Source of the DNA: JANNPJ01 sp035474375
Lineage (GTDB): Bacteria > Actinomycetota > Actinomycetes > Actinomycetales > Kineosporiaceae
DNA length: 64,000 nt
Assembly (NCBI GenBank): GCA_035474375.1
Contig: DATINJ010000034.1
Coordinates: forward strand, 1 to 64,000
Direction: 5' to 3'
Shown here piece after piece: positions 1 through 8,735 of this stretch (the first letter of the stretch is position 1; each line of letters begins with the position of its first letter). The notes beneath the pieces are model-generated. The model was not told the origin of the DNA, ran no database searches, and saw nothing but the letters and a program-made list of their open reading frames with translations. Position numbers and translations under genes: made by a program.

Positions 1-717
1 TTGGCGCCGGAATCCCGACCCGGCGGAGCTGGCGACCTTGGATCCGGAACCCCGGCCCGGCGAAGCTGGCGACCTTGCCGCCAGAACCCTGCTGAAGATC
101 GGCAGTCGTGCCCAGAAACGCGCCCAGATCCGGCCCAGAACCGGGCAGAGCTGGCGATCTTGGCGCCGGAACCCCGACCGGTGGAGCTGGCGACCCTGGC
201 GCCGGGACCCTGCTGAAGATCGGCAGTCGTGCCCGGAAACGCACCCAGATCCGGCCCAGAACCGGGCAGAGCTGGCGATCTTGGCGCCGGAACGCCGACC
301 CCGCGGAGCTGGCGACCTTGCCGCCAGGACCCTGCTGAAGATCGGCAACTGTGCCCGGAAACGCGCCCAAATCGGGCCCAGAACCAGGCGAAGCTGGCGA
401 TCTTGGATCCGGAGCCCTGATCCGGCGGAGCTGGTGATCTTGGCGCCGGAATCCCGACCCGGCGGAGCTGGCGACCTTGGATCCGGAACCCGACCCGGCG
501 AAGCTGGCGACCCTGGCGCCAGGACCCTGCTGAAGATCGGCAGCTGTGCCCGGAAACGCGCCCAAATCGGACCCAGAACCGGGCAGAGCTGGCGATCTTG
601 GCGCCGGAACCCCAACCCGGCGGAACTGGCGATCTTGGAGCCAGAAACTGGGACCAGGGGCAGAGCTGGCGATCTTGGGGCGGAAACCAGCCGGAAGCGG
701 GCCGACCGGCGGAACGT
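1..717. repeat. Degenerate GC-rich tandem repeat region, continuing past the left edge
   Basis: About 20 diverged copies of a roughly 36-base unit built around GAGCTGGCGATCTTGG followed by a GCGCCGGAAC-like segment. A longer block containing CCCTGCTGAAGATCGGCA is inserted every few units; the GCTGGCGAC preceding it falls at about 65, 186, 308 and 503, so spacings are near 121, 122 and 195. These spacings are not multiples of three and the open frames switch between copies, so I read the region as non-coding. It abuts the stop codon of mnmA, which is transcribed toward it, and it is cut by the window start. Confidence 0.8.
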
Positions 718-1791
718 CTAGGCGGTGGCGGTGATCGTGGCCGCACCCAGGACCCGGGTGCCGGTGTAGAGGGTCAGGGTCTGGCCGGTGGCGACCCCCC
801 GGACCGGGGCGTCCAACTCGACCTCCACCGACGCCGGCGAGACCATCACGACCCGGGCCGGCACCTCGGCGCCGTGCGCACGCACCTGCACCCCGACGAC
901 GTCGCCGACCCCAGGTACCGGAGCGCACCACCCGACCCGGCCACCGGTGATCCGGCTGACCTCGAGGTCGGCCAGGGCACCGACCACGACGGTGTTCGAG
1001 ACCGGCTCGATCGAGAGCACGTAGCGCGGCTTTCCGTCCGCGGCCGGCCGGCCGATCGCCAAGCCGCGACGCTGGCCGACGGTGAAGCCATAGGCGCCCG
1101 AGTGCGACCCCAGCACCTCGCCGTCCGTGTCGACCACCGGCCCGGGGCGCTCGCCGAGCCGCTTCGCCAACCAGCCCTGGGTATCACCGTCGGCGATGAA
1201 GCAGATGTCGTGGCTGTCCGGCTTGGCTGCCACCCGCAGACCGCGCTCGGCGGCTTCCACCCTGACCAGGTCCTTCGGGGTGTCGCCGAGCGGGAAGATC
1301 GCCCGGGACAGCTGCTCCGGGTTGAGCACGGACAGCACGTAGGACTGATCCTTCGAGATATCCGCCGCCCGGTGCAGTTCCGGCCCGTCCGGACCGGGCA
1401 ATACCTGGGCATAGTGGCCGGTGCAGACCGCATCGAAGCCCAGGGCCACCGCCTTGTCCAGCAACGCCGAGAACTTGATCTTCTCGTTGCAGCGCACGCA
1501 CGGGTTCGGGGTCCGCCCAGCCTCGTACTCGGCGACGAAATCGTCGATCACGTCTCGCTCGAAGCGTTCGGCCAGATCCCAGACGTAGAAGGGGATTTCG
1601 AGCACATCGGCGGCCCGACGGGCGTCCCCGGCGTCCTCCACCGTGCAGCAGCCCCGGGCACCGGCGCGCAGCGTGGTCGGGTTCCGCGAGAGCGCCAGGT
1701 GGACGCCGACCACGTCGTGACCAGCCTGCACCACTCGAGCCGCGGCCACGGCCGAATCGACCCCGCCACTCATCGCCGCCAGCACCTTCAC
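718..1791 (-). CDS. mnmA: tRNA-specific 2-thiouridylase MnmA
   Basis: A 357-residue protein that thiolates uridine 34 of Lys, Glu and Gln tRNAs, using sulfur passed on from a cysteine desulfurase. An SGGVDS ATP-pyrophosphatase loop lies at residues 8-13. The two catalytic cysteines expected for the family are C98 in NPCVRC and C197 in HDICFI. The C-terminal third is the usual beta-barrel region. The GTG start at 1791 was chosen because the protein then opens directly with the MKVLAAMSGG strand and overlaps the upstream cysteine desulfurase stop by four bases (GTGA), which implies translational coupling. The adjacency matches the sulfur-relay function. Confidence 0.96.
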   Translation of the reverse strand: MKVLAAMSGGVDSAVAAARVVQAGHDVVGVHLALSRNPTTLRAGARGCCTVEDAGDARRAADVLEIPFYVWDLAERFERDVIDDFVAEYEAGRTPNPCVRCNEKIKFSALLDKAVALGFDAVCTGHYAQVLPGPDGPELHRAADISKDQSYVLSVLNPEQLSRAIFPLGDTPKDLVRVEAAERGLRVAAKPDSHDICFIADGDTQGWLAKRLGERPGPVVDTDGEVLGSHSGAYGFTVGQRRGLAIGRPAADGKPRYVLSIEPVSNTVVVGALADLEVSRITGGRVGWCAPVPGVGDVVGVQVRAHGAEVPARVVMVSPASVEVELDAPVRGVATGQTLTLYTGTRVLGAATITATA

Positions 1792-3017
1792 GGCGCGACC
1801 TCCTTGATCATTTTTGACTGGGATTCGGCCAGGCCGGCGCCGCGAGCCCGGCCGACGGCCGGACCGATCGCCGCGGCCAGGGCGGCGATGTCGGCGTCGG
1901 TAGAGGTGTGCCCGAGCGAGAACCGCAGCGCGCCTCGAGCCACCGGCTCCGGCACCCCCATGGCCAGCAGCACGTGGCTGGGTTGCGGCACCCCGGCCTG
2001 GCACGCGGAACCGGTCGAGCACTCGACGCCGCGCGCGTCCAGCAAGTAGAGCAGCGAGTCGCCCTCGCATCCGGGAAAGGTGAAGTGCGCGTTACCCGGC
2101 AGCCGTTCCATCGAACCCGAGCCAGTCGGCGACCCGGTCGGAGCACCGCGCAGCACGGCGTCCGGGACTTCCCGGAGGACGGCGCTGATCAGGTCGTCGC
2201 GCAGCGCGGCCAGTCGCCGCGACTGCTCCGGGCGCTCGGCCACGGCATGCTCGGCGGCGACCGCGAAGGCCCGGATCGTTGCGGAATCCAGCGTCCCGGA
2301 GCGGATGCCTCGTTCCTGCCCGCCACCGTGGATCAGCGGCACCAGATCGAGTCCGCGCCGGGCCAGCAGCGCTCCGGAACCCACCGGCCCACCGAGCTTG
2401 TGCCCGCTGATGGTCAGCGCGTCCACCTGGACCGCGGTGAAGTCGACCGGCAACTGCCCTGCCGCCTGCACCGCGTCGCTGTGCACCGGGATCTGGTAGC
2501 AATGCGCCAGCTCGACCACCTCGGCGATCGGCTGCACCGTGCCGACCTCGTTGTTCGCCCACATCACCGTGATCAGGGCGATCGAGGCGGAATCGGCGGC
2601 CAGCACCTGCTCCAGGAAGACCAGGTCGATCCGGCCGGCGGCGTCCACCGGCAGCCAGACCACCTCGGCGCCCTCGTGCTCGACCAGCCATTCGACCGGA
2701 TCGAGGACGGCGTGATGCTCGATCGCCCCGGCGATGATCCGCCGACGGTTCGGGTCGGCTGCCCGCCGGGCCCAGTACAGCCCTTTGACGGCGAGGTTGT
2801 CCGCCTCGGTGCCGCCCACAGTGAAGATCACTTCACTCGGGCCGGCACCGAAGGCGGCAGCGAGCTGCTCGCGGGCCTCCTCGACCACCCGGCGAGCCCG
2901 GCGCCCGGAGGTGTGCAGCGAGGAGGCGTTACCGACCTGCGACAACTCCGCGACCATGGCCGCCACGGCGTGCGGCAGCATGGGCGTGGTCGCCGCGTGG
3001 TCGAGGTAGGCCGTCAC
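1788..3017 (-). CDS. iscS: Cysteine desulfurase, IscS/NifS family
   Basis: A 409-residue PLP enzyme that converts cysteine to alanine and a protein persulfide. An HH pair is at 101-102, the PLP lysine is K207 in SGHKLGG, and the persulfide cysteine is C339 in STGSAC. The start is GTG at 3017. It overlaps mnmA by four bases, so it most likely supplies sulfur for tRNA thiolation and possibly Fe-S assembly. The same gene pair occurs in mycobacteria (Rv3025c-Rv3024c). A 35-base gap separates it from the upstream etfA, so all four minus-strand genes may be one transcript. Confidence 0.95.
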   Translation of the reverse strand: MTAYLDHAATTPMLPHAVAAMVAELSQVGNASSLHTSGRRARRVVEEAREQLAAAFGAGPSEVIFTVGGTEADNLAVKGLYWARRAADPNRRRIIAGAIEHHAVLDPVEWLVEHEGAEVVWLPVDAAGRIDLVFLEQVLAADSASIALITVMWANNEVGTVQPIAEVVELAHCYQIPVHSDAVQAAGQLPVDFTAVQVDALTISGHKLGGPVGSGALLARRGLDLVPLIHGGGQERGIRSGTLDSATIRAFAVAAEHAVAERPEQSRRLAALRDDLISAVLREVPDAVLRGAPTGSPTGSGSMERLPGNAHFTFPGCEGDSLLYLLDARGVECSTGSACQAGVPQPSHVLLAMGVPEPVARGALRFSLGHTSTDADIAALAAAIGPAVGRARGAGLAESQSKMIKEVAP

Positions 3018-3052
3018 CCCTCGAGTGTATGCACGCTCAACCGTTGCCTTAC

Positions 3053-4021
3053 TCAGCCCTTGCGCTTGAGGACTTCCTCGGTCGCCTGCGGCAGCACCTT
3101 GAACAGGTCGCCCACCACACCGAAGTCCACCAGTTCGAAGATCGGCGCCTCGGCGTCCTTGTTGATCGCGACGATCGTCTTCGAGGTCTGCATACCGGCC
3201 CGGTGCTGGATCGCGCCGGAGATCCCGTTGGCGACGTAGAGCTGCGGGGACACCTGCTTGCCGGTCTGGCCGACCTGGTTGCTGTGCGGGTACCAGCCGG
3301 CGTCCACCGCCGCGCGGGACGCCCCGACGGCAGCCCCGACGGCGTCCGCGAACGCCTCGACCGGGCCGAAGTCACCGTTCGTCCCACGCCCGCCGGAGAC
3401 CACGATCGCGGCCTCGGACAGGTCCGGACGACCGCTCTTCTCCTTCGGCCGACGCTCGACGATCTTCGCCGTCTTGGCCAGATCCGAGATCGTGACCGCG
3501 ACGGTGATTACCTCGGGAGTCGAAGGTGCATCCGAAACAGCCTGGGGAGCAGCCGAATTTGGCTTGACCGTGATGACCGGGACGCCGGTGGTAACCCGGG
3601 AGCGAACGGAGAACCCGGCGGCGAACGCCGACTGGGTGGTCACCGGGCCGGCGTCGGAAGCCTCGACGTCAACCGCGTCGGTGATCAACCCGGAGCCGAT
3701 CTTGATGGCCAGCCGAGCGGCGATCTCCTTGCCCTCGGCGGAGCTCGGGATCAGCACCGCGGCCAGATCCCCGGCCTGCGACACGACCTGAGCCAGGGCC
3801 TCGGCCTTCGGGGCGACCAGGTAGTCCTCCACCCCCTCGCCTTCGATCTGGTAAGCCACCTTCGCGCCGTACTCGGCCAGCGAGCCGGCCGCGTTCTCGA
3901 AACCCTGGCCGATGAAGACGGCGGCGGGCTCCCCGAGCCGCTGCGCGAGCGCCAGCAGTTCCAGGGTGGTCTTGCGCACGGCACCGTCGATGTGATCGAC
4001 GAGCACGAGAACCTGCGACAT
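3053..4021 (-). CDS. etfA: Electron transfer flavoprotein alpha subunit
   Basis: A 322-residue ETF alpha subunit (FixB). Together with the beta subunit it accepts electrons from acyl-CoA and similar dehydrogenases and passes them to the quinone pool through ETF dehydrogenase. The C-terminal FAD-binding domain is evident: a GGRGTNGDFGPVE segment near 210-225, then SNQVGQTGKQVSP and GAIQHRAGM. The ATG at 4021 has GGAAGGA seven bases upstream. It follows etfB after 47 bases on the same strand, the expected operon order. Confidence 0.96.
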   Translation of the reverse strand: MSQVLVLVDHIDGAVRKTTLELLALAQRLGEPAAVFIGQGFENAAGSLAEYGAKVAYQIEGEGVEDYLVAPKAEALAQVVSQAGDLAAVLIPSSAEGKEIAARLAIKIGSGLITDAVDVEASDAGPVTTQSAFAAGFSVRSRVTTGVPVITVKPNSAAPQAVSDAPSTPEVITVAVTISDLAKTAKIVERRPKEKSGRPDLSEAAIVVSGGRGTNGDFGPVEAFADAVGAAVGASRAAVDAGWYPHSNQVGQTGKQVSPQLYVANGISGAIQHRAGMQTSKTIVAINKDAEAPIFELVDFGVVGDLFKVLPQATEEVLKRKG

Positions 4022-4068
4022 TGTCAGTCCTTCCCTTGCGGGCAGTCAGTTCGTTTAGGCGGGCGGGA

Positions 4069-4848
4069 TCAGACGAGCTTGGCGGCGGCCAGGTACTCAA
4101 CCAGCTTCGTCCCGCCCTCACCCTCATCGGTGATGATCTGACCGGCCTGCCGCGGCGGGCGGGCGGTGATCTCTTCGACGGTGGACCAGGCGGCGGACAG
4201 GCCCACCTCATCGGCGGAAAGCCCGAGGTCGGCCAGGGACCAGGTCTGCAGCGGCTTCTTCTTCGCGGCCATGATCCCCTTGAAGGAGGGGTAGCGCGGC
4301 TCGTTGATCTGATCGGTCACGCTGATCAGGGCCGGCAGCGACGCCTCGATGATCTCGGTGCTGGTGTCGCCGTCCCGGCGAATCCGGGCCACGCCGTTCT
4401 CTACCGTCAGTTCGCTGGCGAAGGTGACCTGGGGCAGGCCCAGCCGCTCGGCGAGCATCGCCGGGACCACGCTCATCGTGCCGTCAGTGGAGGCCATCCC
4501 GGTCAGGACGATGTCGTACTCCAGCTTGCCGATCGCCGCGGCGAGCACTTTGGACGTCGCGAGCGAGTCCGAGCCGTGAATCGCGTCGTCCACGACGTGC
4601 ACCGCCTCGTGCGCGCCCATCTGCAGGGACTTGCGCACGGCGTCGGTCGCCTGGTCGGGGCCGACGGTCAGTACCGTGACCTTGCCGTCCGAGGCCTCGG
4701 CCAGCGTGAGCGCCGCTTCCACGGCGTACTCGTCGAGCTCGGAAAGCAGGCCGTCGACGCCGTTGCGGTCGGTGGTGTTGTCCGCCGAGCTGAACCGGCG
4801 GTCAGCCTGTGCGTCGGGCACGTACTTGACGCAGACCACGATATTCAT
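4069..4848 (-). CDS. etfB: Electron transfer flavoprotein beta subunit
   Basis: A 259-residue ETF beta subunit (FixA), partner of the alpha subunit and binder of AMP. The N-terminus MNIVVCVKYVPD and the internal segment PALISVTDQINEPRYPS are typical of the family. The frame stays open further upstream, but ATG at 4848 gives the family length and has GAGAGG just before it, so longer starts were rejected. It is divergent from the methyltransferase gene across 226 bases. Confidence 0.95.
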   Translation of the reverse strand: MNIVVCVKYVPDAQADRRFSSADNTTDRNGVDGLLSELDEYAVEAALTLAEASDGKVTVLTVGPDQATDAVRKSLQMGAHEAVHVVDDAIHGSDSLATSKVLAAAIGKLEYDIVLTGMASTDGTMSVVPAMLAERLGLPQVTFASELTVENGVARIRRDGDTSTEIIEASLPALISVTDQINEPRYPSFKGIMAAKKKPLQTWSLADLGLSADEVGLSAAWSTVEEITARPPRQAGQIITDEGEGGTKLVEYLAAAKLV

Positions 4849-5074
4849 GAGCGCCTCTCGACTCGATTCGGTTGTTCTGATGTCTCTGCTCAGCGTCTCA
4901 CCCTCGGGTCGAGTTCCCTCGACGACAGGGGAGTCCTGGCTCACGTTACCGGCAGGTATTCTTGGTTGAGCAATACCATCTGTGACCTCCCTCACCGGGC
5001 GTTACCTACCCAAGCTCGACCGGTCCGGAGGTTTCGGCCGCCACCAACGTCGCTGCGACTGGAAGGATCGGCCC
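4849..5074. promoter_or_regulatory. Divergent intergenic region, etfB versus methyltransferase cluster
   Basis: These 226 bases separate two divergent gene groups and should contain promoters for both. A 6-base inverted repeat (GTCGAG/CTCGAC, 4-base loop) lies near 4908-4923. I could not assign convincing -35/-10 boxes. GGAAGGA at 5061-5067 is the ribosome binding site that decides the GTG start at 5075. Confidence 0.4.
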
Positions 5075-5896
5075 GTGCCGCTTCCCGTGACCGCCCCCAC
5101 CAGCAGGCAAACCGTGGAGCTCGAGCAGCTCGTCGGTGAGCGCACGGTGCCGACGCTGTGGCACGAAAACTACTGGTTTCGCCGGCATGAGGCCGCCTAC
5201 CTGGCGCTGGCTCCGCTGATCGCGGCCGGTCAGCCGGGAGTCGTGCTGGAGGCCGGCAGCGGCGAGGGATACGGCGTCCGGCTTCTGCACCTGGCCGGGG
5301 CGGAGCGAGTGGTCGCCCTCGACTACGACGCGGAGTCGCTCGCGCATGCCGAGCACACCTACCCGGACGACGTCAGCGGCCGGGCGGTGCGAACCAACCT
5401 GGCCGCCCTGCCGCTGGCCGACGGCAGCACCTCGGCAATCTCCTGCCTGCAGGTGATCGAGCACCTCTGGACGCCGGCGGAGTTCCTCGCCGAATCGGTC
5501 CGGGTGCTGCGGCCGGGCGGCTTGTTGGTGGTCAGCACGCCGAACCGGGTGACCTTCTCCCCCGGGCTCGGCCGCCTGGAGAACCCGCCCAACCCGTTCC
5601 ACTTCCGTGAGTTCGACGCCGAGGAGCTCCGCGACCTGATTGCCCAGCAACTCACGGTGACCGACCTGCTCGGGGTCCGGCACGGGCCGCGACTGCTGGC
5701 CTGGCAGGCCGAGTACGGCCAGGATCCGATCACCGCCCAGCTCGCGACGTCCCCAGATCAATGGCCCGCCGCGGTCGGTGACCTGGTCCGGTCCGTGACC
5801 GCGGCCGACTTCACGATCGGCCCATTGATCAGGGACGACGAGAGTGTGGACGACGTCCTCGATCTTGTGGTTTTAGCGCACCGGGCGGTCTCATGA
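5075..5896 (+). CDS. SAM-dependent methyltransferase of the glucan cluster (Rv3030-like)
   Basis: A 273-residue class I methyltransferase. The SAM-binding motif is VVLEAGSGEGYG, followed by the acidic strand end ALDYD and the post-motif LRPGGLLVVSTPN. The GTG at 5075 has GGAAGGA seven bases upstream, so the in-frame upstream extension was not used. It overlaps the next gene by four bases (ATGA). The order methyltransferase, GH57, GT4 beside etfBA is that of Rv3030-Rv3032, a locus linked in mycobacteria to methylated glucose polysaccharide or glycogen synthesis. A glucan acceptor is inferred from context only. Confidence 0.85.
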   Translation: MPLPVTAPTSRQTVELEQLVGERTVPTLWHENYWFRRHEAAYLALAPLIAAGQPGVVLEAGSGEGYGVRLLHLAGAERVVALDYDAESLAHAEHTYPDDVSGRAVRTNLAALPLADGSTSAISCLQVIEHLWTPAEFLAESVRVLRPGGLLVVSTPNRVTFSPGLGRLENPPNPFHFREFDAEELRDLIAQQLTVTDLLGVRHGPRLLAWQAEYGQDPITAQLATSPDQWPAAVGDLVRSVTAADFTIGPLIRDDESVDDVLDLVVLAHRAVS

Positions 5897-7434
5897 GCGA
5901 GCCTCTCGGCACCTTCAGCCTGGTTCTGCATACCCATTTGCCCTGGTTGCCACATCACGGCCGGTGGCCGGTCGGCGAGGAATGGCTGTATCAAGCCTGG
6001 GCCGGCAGCTACCTGCCGCTGGTCCGGATGCTGGACCGGCTGGCCGCGGAGGGGCACCGGGACGTGCTCACCCTGGGCTTGACCCCGATCCTGGCCGATC
6101 AACTTGATGATCCGTACTGCCTGGCCGGACTCACCGCCTGGCTGGCCGACTGGCGACTGCGGGCCGAGCACCTGGCCGCCCGGGGTGACAAGTCCGCGCA
6201 GGCGATCGCCACTATCGAGTTCCAGGCTGCCTCCACCGCCCTGGCCGAGGTGGCGGCGGGCTGGCGGCACGGCGGTTCGCCGCGCTGGCGGGAACTGGCC
6301 GACGCCGGGGTGATCGAACTGCTCGGTGGTCCGGCCACGCACCCGGTACTGCCGCTGCTCGACCCACGGGTCGCACAGATCGCGCTGGCCACCGGCCTGG
6401 ACGACGCCCGGACCCGGCTCGGTCGGGAACCGGCCGGGATTTGGGCCCCCGAATGCGGCTGGAGCCCTGGCCTGGAGCAGACCTACGCGGCGACCGGCGT
6501 CAGTCACCTGGTGATGGACGAGGCAACACTGGCCGCGGCGGGCCGGTCCACCGCGGCCGGATACCGGCTCGGCGACACCGACGTCGTCGCCTTCGGCCGG
6601 GATCTCGTCGTCACCAACCGGATCTGGTCCTCCCGAGACGGCTATCCGGGGGGCCGGGACTACCGCGATTTCCACGCCGTCGACCCGGAGTCCGGTTTCC
6701 GGCTCTGGCGGGTCACCGGCCCGGACCCGGACAAGCAGCCCTGGTCGGCGCCGGATGCGGCGGCCGCGATCGAACGAGACGCGCAGGATTTCGTCGGCGC
6801 CGTCCGAGGCCGACTGCAGGAGATCGCCGCCCGCGACGGCCGGCCCGGCCTAGTGGTCGCGGCCTACGACACCGAACTGTTCGGGCACTGGTGGCATGAA
6901 GGCCCGGCGTTCTTGGACCGGGTGCTCCGGCTGCTGCCGACCGCCGGGATCCGGGTGGCCACCTTGGCCACGGCCCGGGAATCCGGGCTGGTCGATCCGG
7001 ACCACAGCCCCGGCGATTTCCTACCCCCCGCCGGAACCTGGGGCGCTGGAAAGGATTTCCGGCTCTGGGCCGGTGAGGCGGTGAGCCCGCTGGTCGCCGA
7101 CGGGGCCGCCGTACAGAAGCGACTTCTCGCCGTGCTGGACGCCGAACTGTCCTCCGGCGCTCAGCTCGGACGGCGCCCGGACCTGGACCAACTGGTTCGC
7201 GAGACGCTGCTGCACCTGTCCGGCGACTGGGCGTTCGCGATCAGCCGCGGGCAGGCTGCGGATTACGCCTGGCGGCGGGCCTTGGGCCATCGAGACGCCG
7301 TGCACTGGGTCGCCGATGCGCACGGTCGGGGTTCGGGTCAAGCCTTGGTCGCCGCCCGAGAGGTGACCGGCCCCGGTACCCCGTTCGCCCGGCTCGACGC
7401 CCGCTCGCTGTCCCTTCGACCCGGTAAGGGATGA
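5893..7434 (+). CDS. GH57 family glucan branching enzyme-like protein (Rv3031-like)
   Basis: A 513-residue GH57 protein, a family that breaks and re-forms alpha-1,4 or alpha-1,6 glucan links. The N-terminal HTHLP motif is at 13-17. The probable nucleophile is E187 in GIWAPECGW and the probable acid/base is D326 in AYDTELFGHWW; both match GH57 branching enzymes. It overlaps the methyltransferase upstream and the glycosyltransferase downstream by four bases each, so the three are surely co-translated. Because no GH13 glgB is seen in the window, this enzyme could be a branching activity for the local glucan pathway; that is inference. Confidence 0.87.
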   Translation: MSEPLGTFSLVLHTHLPWLPHHGRWPVGEEWLYQAWAGSYLPLVRMLDRLAAEGHRDVLTLGLTPILADQLDDPYCLAGLTAWLADWRLRAEHLAARGDKSAQAIATIEFQAASTALAEVAAGWRHGGSPRWRELADAGVIELLGGPATHPVLPLLDPRVAQIALATGLDDARTRLGREPAGIWAPECGWSPGLEQTYAATGVSHLVMDEATLAAAGRSTAAGYRLGDTDVVAFGRDLVVTNRIWSSRDGYPGGRDYRDFHAVDPESGFRLWRVTGPDPDKQPWSAPDAAAAIERDAQDFVGAVRGRLQEIAARDGRPGLVVAAYDTELFGHWWHEGPAFLDRVLRLLPTAGIRVATLATARESGLVDPDHSPGDFLPPAGTWGAGKDFRLWAGEAVSPLVADGAAVQKRLLAVLDAELSSGAQLGRRPDLDQLVRETLLHLSGDWAFAISRGQAADYAWRRALGHRDAVHWVADAHGRGSGQALVAAREVTGPGTPFARLDARSLSLRPGKG

Positions 7435-8735
7435 TCAAAGCCGTGACGCAGACCGGGGCAGGCGGCGTTCTGCACCTCGTGTGGGAATTCCCGCCGGTGA
7501 TCTACGGCGGGCTGGGCCGGCACGCCGAGGAACTCACCCGCGCTCAGCACCGAGAGGGCTGGTCCGTCACGGTGGTCACGGCCGCGGAAGACGTCACCGA
7601 CCCGACCCGGCGGGTACCGATCGGCCGCCGCCTGCGACGCGATGTGCTGGTGCTGCGGGCCCGCCGCCCGCTGCCCCGGACCCCGTGGACCGATCTGCAC
7701 GGCGCCGCCCACGAACTGGACGACGCGATGGCCCTCGCCGCGCTGACCCACCTCGAGGAACTGGCCGCGCTCGGTGCCCCGCTGCCCACGGTGGTGCACG
7801 CGCACGACTGGATCGGCTCCCGGGCAGCCCGCACGGTGGCGGCCACGATCGGCGCCCGGCTGGTACTCACCGTGCACGCCACCGAGTACGGACGGCGGCA
7901 CGGCGACGTCCACCCCGAGGTGGATCACGGCGTCCCGGCCGCCGTGCACGCCCTGGAGCGGGAGTCCGTCGCCGCCGCGGCCGCGGTGATCGTCTGCTCG
8001 GCGGCGATGCGGACCGTGGTCTGCGAGATCCGCGGCGCCGACCCGCAACGAGTCCGGGTGGTGCCGAACGCCGTGGACGCCACCGCGTGGCGAACCGGGC
8101 CGGCCGCCATCCGGGCCGCCCGCCGGCACTGGCTGCCCGAGGAGAGCGGTCTGCTGATCGCCGCGGCCGGGCGGATCGAGTGGGAGAAAGGCTTCTCGAC
8201 CGTGCTCCGGGCGCTGCCGGACCTGCACCGAGCGCACCCGCAGCTCCGGTTCGTGCTGGCCGGTCGAGGTTCCTACACCCCGCAACTGGTCGAACTGGCG
8301 GCCGACCTCGGTGTCACCGATCTGCTGGCGCTGCCGGGCTGGCTGGCCCGCCGGGACCTGGCCGCGCTGTACGCGGCGGCCGACATGGTCGTGGTGCCGA
8401 GCCGGTACGAGCCCTCCGGCCTGGTCGCCCGGGAGGCGCAGGCGGCCGGTGCGACAGTGGTCGCCACCCGGGTCGGCGGGCTGGTCGAAACCGTGCAGGA
8501 CGGCGTCACCGGGGTCCTGATGGACGTCGGCGACGTGCACGGGCTTCGGGACACGATCACGCTGCTGGCCGCCCATCCGAGTCGGGGCCGGCGAATGGCG
8601 CAGGCCGGCACGGCCGCCGTCCGCTCGGTGACCTGGGCGGACGTCGCGGCCGGCACGACCGCCGTCTACACCGAGGCGAATCCAGAGCCGGACGCCGTTG
8701 TCGACCTGGCGGAAATGGTAAGTATTGCCCCGTGA
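7431..8735 (+). CDS. GT4 family glycosyltransferase (Rv3032-like glucan synthase)
   Basis: A 434-residue retaining glycosyltransferase with GT-B fold. The N-terminal glycine-rich loop (PPVIYGGLGRH) and the C-terminal motif RYEPSGLVARE near 324-334 are the acceptor and nucleotide-sugar sites of GT4 enzymes. Its mycobacterial counterpart by position, Rv3032, elongates alpha-1,4 glucan. I used ATG at 7431, which overlaps the GH57 stop as ATGA; a GTG at 7443 is an in-frame alternative. The stop overlaps the GTG of the next gene. Confidence 0.87.
   Translation: MIKAVTQTGAGGVLHLVWEFPPVIYGGLGRHAEELTRAQHREGWSVTVVTAAEDVTDPTRRVPIGRRLRRDVLVLRARRPLPRTPWTDLHGAAHELDDAMALAALTHLEELAALGAPLPTVVHAHDWIGSRAARTVAATIGARLVLTVHATEYGRRHGDVHPEVDHGVPAAVHALERESVAAAAAVIVCSAAMRTVVCEIRGADPQRVRVVPNAVDATAWRTGPAAIRAARRHWLPEESGLLIAAAGRIEWEKGFSTVLRALPDLHRAHPQLRFVLAGRGSYTPQLVELAADLGVTDLLALPGWLARRDLAALYAAADMVVVPSRYEPSGLVAREAQAAGATVVATRVGGLVETVQDGVTGVLMDVGDVHGLRDTITLLAAHPSRGRRMAQAGTAAVRSVTWADVAAGTTAVYTEANPEPDAVVDLAEMVSIAP

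Noticed and set aside
38..721. A 227-codon open frame through the left repeat region
   Set aside because: The repeat spacings (121, 122, 195) are not multiples of three, each copy is read in a different frame, and there is no ribosome binding site. It is an effect of GC-rich DNA with few stops.
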